From: Bartonella krasnovii
Lineage (GTDB): Bacteria; Pseudomonadota; Alphaproteobacteria; Rhizobiales; Rhizobiaceae
Assembly (NCBI RefSeq): GCF_003606345.3
Contig: NZ_CP031844.2
Coordinates: 1,523,501 to 1,587,500, forward strand
Direction of reading: 5' to 3'
DNA length: 64,000 nucleotides
Shown here in pieces: positions 58,225 through 64,000 of this stretch. Both the position numbers and the translations under genes were made by a program. Below the pieces are notes generated by a model, which was given only the letters and a program-made list of their open reading frames with translations, was not told the origin of the DNA and did not search any database. Position 1 is the first letter of the stretch. Each line of letters starts with the position of its first letter.

Positions 58225-61188
58225 ATGAAAATTAAATTTGATGCTAACCAACACCATCAACGCCGTGCATGGGAGTCTGCTGTCGGAATTTTTAAAGGCC
58301 AAGAACTTGATAAAACCTTGTTCTCTATGCCTTCTTTAACAAAACATGAGTTTGAAGCTTACTTAACAGGAAAAGGCGAAAGAGGCTATGGTAACCGCTT
58401 ATGTCTTTCACCAGAAGAAATATTAGAAAACGTCCAAAATATCCAGCTCCGGAATGGGTTAAAACAAACAAAAGAACTAAAGAGCCTCGACTTTACCATT
58501 GAAATGGAAACAGGAACAGGAAAGACCTATGTATATCTACGATCTATTTTTGAAATGAATAAACACTATGGTTTTTCAAAGTTTATTATTGTTGTTCCCA
58601 GCATTGCAATTAAAGAAGGTGTTTTTAAAACTCTGGAAATGACAAAAACGCATTTTAAAGAGCAATATGAAAATATTCCTTTTGACTACTTTACTTATAA
58701 CTCTAACCGATTAGAACAAGTCCGCAGTTTTGCTCACAATGATTATATCCAAATTATGGTGATCAATATTGATGCTTTTCGCAAAAGTTTTACAGATCCA
58801 TCAAAAGAAACCAGTGCCAATATAATTCACCGCTGGAATGATAAAATGCAAGGGATACCCATTGACCTTATCCAATCTACTCATCCAATCGTAATTATTG
58901 ATGAACCGCAAAGTGTGGATACCACCACCAAATCAGAAGAAGCAATAAAATCTTTTCATCCGCTTTGCATATTTAGATACTCCGCAACACATATTGATAA
59001 ACACAATATGCTTTATAAATTGGATGCTATCGATGCCTATGAACAAAAACTAGTAAAGCAAATTGAAGTCGCCTCTATTCAAGTCAAGGATGGACACAAC
59101 AAAGCATATATTAAGCTACTGGCCGTTGATAATAAGAAAGGACACCGAGCCAAGATTGAACTGGACATTCAGAAAAAAAATACGATAAAACGTTCTGAAA
59201 AATGGGTTAAGCAAGGCGATGACTTGCTTAACATATCAGGAGGACGCTCCCTTTATGATGGCTATGTTGTAAATGATATTTACTGTGAAGAAGGCAATGA
59301 ATATATCGATTTCACCAGCAAGCCAGATATCATTGCCCTACACCATGCGATTGGTGATGTCAATGAAGATGAATATAAGAGACTGCAAATCCGTAAAACG
59401 ATTGAAGAGCACTTAGATAAAGAGCTAAAGCTTACACCCATGGGGATTAAAGTTCTCAGTCTCTTTTTTATTGATAAAGTTGCTCATTATCGTGACTACA
59501 CTGCACAGGAACAAAAAGGAAAATACGCTCTTATTTTTGAAGAAGAATATGCAAAAGCAATTAAAAAACCCAAATATAATAGCCTTTTTTCTGAAATGGA
59601 CACAGATAGTCTTCCTTCACAGGTTCACAATGGTTATTTTTCTTGTGATAAGAGCGGAGTTAAAGATACGAATGGTTCAACAAAAGCTGATGAAGATACC
59701 TATAACCTTATTATGAAAGATAAGGAAAAACTACTTAGTTTTGATTCCAAGTTAAAATTTATTTTTTCTCATTCTGCCCTAAAAGAAGGCTGGGATAATC
59801 CCAACGTTTTCCAAATTTGTACATTGAATGAAACAAAGTCGACCATTAAAAAGCGCCAAGAAATTGGACGAGGACTTCGTATTGCTGTTAATCAAGATGG
59901 CGAACGTGTCCATGGTTTTGAAGTAAACACCTTAACGGTTATGGCCAACGAATCTTATGAAGAATTTGTTGATAGTCTGCAAAAAGAAATAGAAAAAGAA
60001 GAAGGCCTACGCTTCGGCATTATTGAAATGCATAGCTTTGCGAATATTCTCATTGAAAAAGAAAACCAAGAGCATACATTTCTTGGTGCACAAGCGTCAG
60101 AAACCATTTGGTATAATCTCTTAGAAAAGCAATATATTGACCAACATAGTAAAATAACAAATGAACTAAAAAAAGCTTTGCAAGCAGATAATGTGGTACT
60201 TCCTGAACAGTTTGAAGCACAAAGAGAAGCTATTACAGCCATTCTTAAAAAAACTGCAGGCGGACTTAATATCAAAAACAATGAAGATAAGCGTACAGTG
60301 CGCTTAAACAAAGCTGTTTTTGATAGCCCTGAATTCAAAAAACTATGGAATCGTATTAAATACAAAACCATCTATAATGTAGACTTCAATCCAAATGAGC
60401 TGATTAAAAAATGTGCTAACAGTATTCGAAAAAATCTAGTCGTAGGCAAAACAAAATTCAATTACACGCGCGCAAAAACCGAGATCAGCAAAGGCGGTGT
60501 AAATGTAGCTGAAAGTCAGAAAAGCACACATGTATACGATGTGCGTGATTATAAAATTCCAGATATTTTAACCTACCTCCAAAATGAAACCAACCTTAAA
60601 AGACAATCTATTCTTAGTATACTCCGCGAAAGTGGCCGATTAGATGATTTTAAGAATAATCCTCAAAAGTTCATTGATGAGGTAAAAAGACTTATCACAC
60701 GTGAAATGCAACGTTTTATAGTTGATGGTATCAAATACCACAAAATTGGTGACGAACATTTTTACGCACAAGAGCTTTTTGAACAGGAAGAACTGATTGG
60801 ATATTTGAACAAAAACATGATTAAGGCGAATAAAGCAACCCATGACCATGTTGTCTATGATTCAAACATTGAATCCAGCCTTGCACAATCATTTGAAAAA
60901 AACAATGAAATAAAAGTTTACGCAAAACTGCCTGAGTGGTTCAAAATTGATACACCTCTTGGATCATATAATCCCGATTGGGCTATATTATTTGAGCAAG
61001 ATGGAAAAGAAAAGTTGTATTTTGTGGTTGAAAGCAAAGGTGCTATCTTCGAAGATATGTTGCGAGATATGGAAAAAGCAAAAATTCATTGTGGTCGCGA
61101 ACATTTCAAAGCTCTAGGAGGAAATACCCAATATATCGTTACTGATAATTATGAAACTTTTCTCGATCAGGCAATTCAAAAAAAATAA
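58225..61188 (+). CDS. Type III restriction enzyme Res subunit
   Basis: A 987-residue helicase-nuclease, normal length for type III Res. Walker A is in EMETGTGKTYVYL (near residues 93-105), the DEAD-like box is IIDEPQS (near 225), helicase motifs V/VI appear as SALKEGWDNPNVFQ and KKRQEIGRGLRI (near 515-555), and the C-terminal PD-(D/E)xK nuclease has NPDWAILF and VVESKG (near 917-935). It pairs with a Mod dimer and cleaves unmethylated DNA after ATP-driven communication between two sites. It starts 11 bp after mod copy 3, which makes that Mod its direct partner, but the other two Mods have the same ends and could also bind it. Confidence 0.95.
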   Translation: MKIKFDANQHHQRRAWESAVGIFKGQELDKTLFSMPSLTKHEFEAYLTGKGERGYGNRLCLSPEEILENVQNIQLRNGLKQTKELKSLDFTIEMETGTGKTYVYLRSIFEMNKHYGFSKFIIVVPSIAIKEGVFKTLEMTKTHFKEQYENIPFDYFTYNSNRLEQVRSFAHNDYIQIMVINIDAFRKSFTDPSKETSANIIHRWNDKMQGIPIDLIQSTHPIVIIDEPQSVDTTTKSEEAIKSFHPLCIFRYSATHIDKHNMLYKLDAIDAYEQKLVKQIEVASIQVKDGHNKAYIKLLAVDNKKGHRAKIELDIQKKNTIKRSEKWVKQGDDLLNISGGRSLYDGYVVNDIYCEEGNEYIDFTSKPDIIALHHAIGDVNEDEYKRLQIRKTIEEHLDKELKLTPMGIKVLSLFFIDKVAHYRDYTAQEQKGKYALIFEEEYAKAIKKPKYNSLFSEMDTDSLPSQVHNGYFSCDKSGVKDTNGSTKADEDTYNLIMKDKEKLLSFDSKLKFIFSHSALKEGWDNPNVFQICTLNETKSTIKKRQEIGRGLRIAVNQDGERVHGFEVNTLTVMANESYEEFVDSLQKEIEKEEGLRFGIIEMHSFANILIEKENQEHTFLGAQASETIWYNLLEKQYIDQHSKITNELKKALQADNVVLPEQFEAQREAITAILKKTAGGLNIKNNEDKRTVRLNKAVFDSPEFKKLWNRIKYKTIYNVDFNPNELIKKCANSIRKNLVVGKTKFNYTRAKTEISKGGVNVAESQKSTHVYDVRDYKIPDILTYLQNETNLKRQSILSILRESGRLDDFKNNPQKFIDEVKRLITREMQRFIVDGIKYHKIGDEHFYAQELFEQEELIGYLNKNMIKANKATHDHVVYDSNIESSLAQSFEKNNEIKVYAKLPEWFKIDTPLGSYNPDWAILFEQDGKEKLYFVVESKGAIFEDMLRDMEKAKIHCGREHFKALGGNTQYIVTDNYETFLDQAIQKK

Positions 61189-61225
61189 AAGAACTATTCG
61201 AATAACCATTTTGGCTATTTATGCA

Positions 61226-61424
61226 TATGTTGACATATCTATAAAGTTAGCCCCCCTCTTCGTAAAGGATACAATGGAGGAGGCAAGAATACGAGACGTC
61301 AATCGATTATCAAACAGGATAGAAAACAACTAAAACCATCACAAGAGGATACTCGTCAAAGTTTCCAATGACCCTACGAATATTACACAAATATCAGAGT
61401 GCATAATAGAATTTTATCATGTAA
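61226..61424 (+). pseudogene. Decayed copy of the oxoamine synthase promoter and 5' end
   Basis: The stretch aligns with 45361-45594 in the same direction: ATATGTTGACA, a TAAAGGATACAATGG block versus TAAGAGATGCAATGG, ACGAGACGTCAAT versus ACGGGATGTCAAT, AACAGGAT versus AATAGGAT, CAATGACC in both, and ATTTTATCATG versus ATTTTATGTCATG. Many indels destroy the frame. It shows that part of the synthase gene once existed on both sides of the present cassette plus restriction island. Confidence 0.7.
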
Positions 61425-61442
61425 GGCAACCATTACTCAATC

Positions 61443-61833
61443 ATGGAGGGTTCACTAAGTAATATCCCGACTTATCCCAATCTACAATTGATCTACGTCT
61501 CAAACAGAGAGTATTCTACAGCTTTTTACAAATTCATTTTCAAGAAAGAGCCTGTATGCATCTCGCCATGCTATGTTGCATTTTCTTCTTCAGGTGATGG
61601 TCTTTTGCCCTCTGGTCTGGAGGCGATTGCCTGGAAAAAATGTGCCTCATTTTTCAGAAATAGGCATTATATTGCCTCATGGAGAGGCGGTAGATAAACT
61701 CTATGCAGAATGGCAAGAGCAAAGTACTTTTAAGATAAATGTCTTGAAGGAACCGTATACTGATGCATTTGGACAGACCTTCCTCATCAAAGATCCCGAC
61801 GGGCATATTATTCGTGTTTGTTTCCTAGATTAA
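61443..61833 (+). pseudogene. Glyoxalase/VOC-fold protein, frameshifted
   Basis: Vicinal oxygen chelate (glyoxalase/bleomycin resistance) family relic. The first part (61443 to about 61605) reads LQLIYVSNREYSTAFYKFIF, a typical VOC first strand and helix. The last part (about 61630-61833) reads HFSEIGIILPHGEAVDKLY and TDAFGQTFLIKDPDGHIIRV, the typical C-terminal half. Between them the expected FALWSGG is found in the third frame, so at least two frame changes lie in about 61590-61650. A working protein is unlikely. Confidence 0.75.
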
Positions 61834-63638
61834 AAAACTAGACCCGATTTTAATCGCCTGAATTATCATAATTATCTGTTTCTCAAACCTATAAGCTATG
61901 CACGCTAGAGATTTACTTGCGACGCATAGCTTTTTCGTTTAGTGTAGCTCCATTACTTTTAACCCCACAACCTTCATGTTCCCAGAAGCAGTTTAATCGA
62001 CATAGTGGTCAGTCAGCGTTATTACATAGCCAGTGAAACAATACCTAAAAGAGCTTGCAGTATAAGAGTAAGACAAGAAGCCTGCTCGGTAAGGGATGTG
62101 TTTAAACCATTTCGCCATATTGAACATTCCCCCCTGTACCCTATTCAGAATTTTCAGTACACGTTACAATTCCTGCACTCATTTATAAAAAAGTACTAAC
62201 TGGCGATAATTTTTAAGTTTTATATTGGTCACACCAGTCATTTTCACTTTATCACGCTTTTTTCTGCTTTACTAAAAGGGATGGACCGGGAGGGTTTAGG
62301 AATTGTATTCCTTATAGATCTCTACAGTCCTATTTTTATAGGATATTTTTCTGTTTTTAGAAAGTTTGATTTGAGTTAAGCCCGCATTTTAATGTGCTAT
62401 AAAGCCATAAAGATGCAGACAAGCACGCCTACACCACAAATAAATATAAGACGAGTTTTTCCGCCTTTCTATCATGCCCTCTGATATGGAGAAACGCACC
62501 GCACGCCCGATTTAGATATTTCAGCGTTTTTTTTCTTAGGGTACAGAATGGAAAGATTGGCAAAATGGTAAAGTATCAATAAAGTTCACATGACGTTAAG
62601 GGGATATTTTTGTTTTATCTCTCCACTTTTTCTCTTTAGCAAAGGATGTGGGGATTGAGTAAAAGAAGATGTATTTTTGTATATTTTAGCGTTTTTCATT
62701 AAGGATTGAATTTTATAAAGAGCTGTGAGAAAGGCTTTCAATGATCAGCTTTCCCAATTCATAGTTTCAGGTGCGTTTATTTTCCACTCTGTTTTTATCT
62801 GCAATCATTAAGGGTTGCATTTTCCCAATGTTATTTTGTGGCATAACCTAAAGAGGCTATTGGGTTTGTTTTCCGTAAGGAGATTGTACTTTTAAAATTT
62901 TTCCACCGCTATGTGCAGCAAAGTTTAGTACTGATGCATGCATGTGCAATTAATTCACCTCTCCTTACCTCTTTCATTTTTATAGGAAAGAAGATTTCTG
63001 AGAGACACTAGCCTTTTACAGGTTTTCTCCACATTCTTATTCCATGGCAGTTATATGATTCAAAAGATGTGAGAAGAGCTATAGATGATTGTTGATAGGC
63101 GAGAGTATTTTTATATTTTTTTGAGTTATGAACATGTAGCTGATTGCAGAGATTTTTCAACCATTAAGATTTTTGTGCGAGAAAGAGAAAGATGCTCTCG
63201 TTTATCTATAATAGCTAAGGAGAGAAGTGTTTGTACGTTTTTTTCTTATCCATGGCGCTTTTATGAACAAAGATCGTTGTGAAGGGTTTGATGATTATGA
63301 GGACAAAGTATTGAAGAATTTTTAGAGGTCTGTCACTTTTTTTCTGATAGGATTAAGCAGCAAAGAGGCTCTTTTAATTTTTCCAGCAAGGATTTCTAGT
63401 TTTACAATTTTTCTGACGAGTTTTTTAGTCAGTGATATTATCGATGAGCTCATTGTCATGACGCATTGTTTATGGGTCTATTATTCTTTTTAGGCCAAAC
63501 CTTTCCGATATCCTCAAGGGGGGTCGGTTCAGAGGCACAATCATTCAAATTCGGTTTATTTATGGACTCGCCGACTTTTTTTTTCTTAATGTGAGATGAG
63601 ATATGAGGCTGAGATGATTGATTATTTTTGTATTTCTT
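61834..63638. other. 1.8 kb gap without supported genes before the rRNA operon end
   Basis: AT-rich, stops in all frames, several short frames below 70 codons with no ribosome sites. I see no transposase or phage gene. It probably holds decayed sequence plus the transcription end of the rRNA operon, but I could not find a convincing terminator hairpin. Confidence 0.4.
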
Positions 63639-63715
<77 letters not shown>

Positions 63716-63812
63716 ATAAGGTATTGAGATTATTTTTTATAACAGGTTATATACATTATACTATATTATATTTCATTGGCATTGATGAGAGAATATTTCT
63801 ATGCATTTAGCA

Positions 63813-63928
63813 GACCTGGCGGCGACTTACTCTCCCGTGCCTTAAGGCAAAGTACCATCAGCGCTGGAGCGTTTCACGGCCGAGTTCGGGATGGGATCGG
63901 GTGCGTTCACTCCGCCATAACCACCAAG
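63813..63928 (-). rRNA. rrf: 5S ribosomal RNA
   Basis: On the reverse strand the segment begins near GGTGGTTATGGCGG, continues CCCGATCCCATCCCGAACTC (loop region, diagnostic for 5S), and closes near AGTCGCCGCCAGG. Ends are set by pairing of the two termini and are accurate to a few bases. The 23S gene should lie beyond the right edge of the window. Confidence 0.95.
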
Positions 63929-64000
63929 TCAGCAAAATGCATAGAAATTTTGAGAAGCTGGATTTTATATTTAAGAATGAATATAGGAAATGGGAACGAT

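Overview
The window looks like chromosomal DNA of an AT-rich alphaproteobacterium of the order Hyphomicrobiales (Rhizobiales). It is most likely a Bartonella species. Reasons: an Omp43/Omp2b-like porin, an alphaproteobacterial initiator tRNA next to 5S rRNA, the rpmH-rnpA-yidC-engB order, the etfB-etfA-etfQO block, and long decaying AT-rich gaps with many gene relics. The genus is an inference from protein style and layout; no search was run.

Layout. 1-4.7 kb: two tandem peptide-type ABC substrate-binding protein genes with their flanking DNA (the first runs off the window). 5-8.1 kb: a DUF6460-like protein, a TIGR02186-like/TSUP pair and an unknown coiled-coil membrane protein. 8.7-12.2 kb: electron-transfer flavoprotein genes and ETF:quinone oxidoreductase. 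12.5-15 kb: rsmI, a YraN protein, a small membrane protein, proC. 15.7-16.7 kb: mrp/apbC. 17.2-21.2 kb: rpmH, rnpA, yidC, engB and a FzlA/GST-like gene. 22.3-24 kb: dapB, gpmA, tRNA-Leu. 24.6-26.1 kb: a four-gene reverse-strand cluster of unknown small membrane and coiled-coil proteins. 26.6-29 kb: a microcin C-like locus with an intact seven-codon mccA-like gene ending in Asn, a hairpin, a broken mccB and a frameshifted MFS exporter. 30.3-37.1 kb: tRNA-Ser, porin, AmiD-like amidase, alpha/beta hydrolase, Bcr/CflA exporter and large empty gaps. 39-40.1 kb: a membrane protein.

40.4-51.6 kb is an accessory biosynthetic region made of two adjoining cassettes. The first has a 49-codon peptide gene with a strong Shine-Dalgarno, a JmjC/cupin-type hydroxylase with a winged-helix-like tail, an MFS exporter, an 80-codon coupled ORF, a protein made largely of winged-helix-like repeats and a SAM methyltransferase with a winged-helix tail. 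I read it as a candidate ribosomal-peptide (RiPP) pathway. The second has a frameshifted PLP-dependent alpha-oxoamine synthase, an ATP-grasp ligase, two MFS exporters and a PaaK-like adenylating enzyme. It looks like a small amide or aminoketone pathway.

52-61.2 kb is a type III restriction-modification island. It has three tandem mod genes with nearly identical ends and three unrelated central recognition domains, two res remnants and a single complete res. Just after res lies a decayed copy of the start of the oxoamine synthase gene, so about 200 bp of related sequence flanks the interval from the synthase to the restriction genes. A broken glyoxalase-fold gene, a 1.8 kb gap, tRNA-fMet and 5S rRNA (end of an rRNA operon on the reverse strand) close the window.

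The observations most worth following are the decaying microcin C-like operon, the JmjC/winged-helix peptide cassette, and the mod triplication that could give one Res several specificities.
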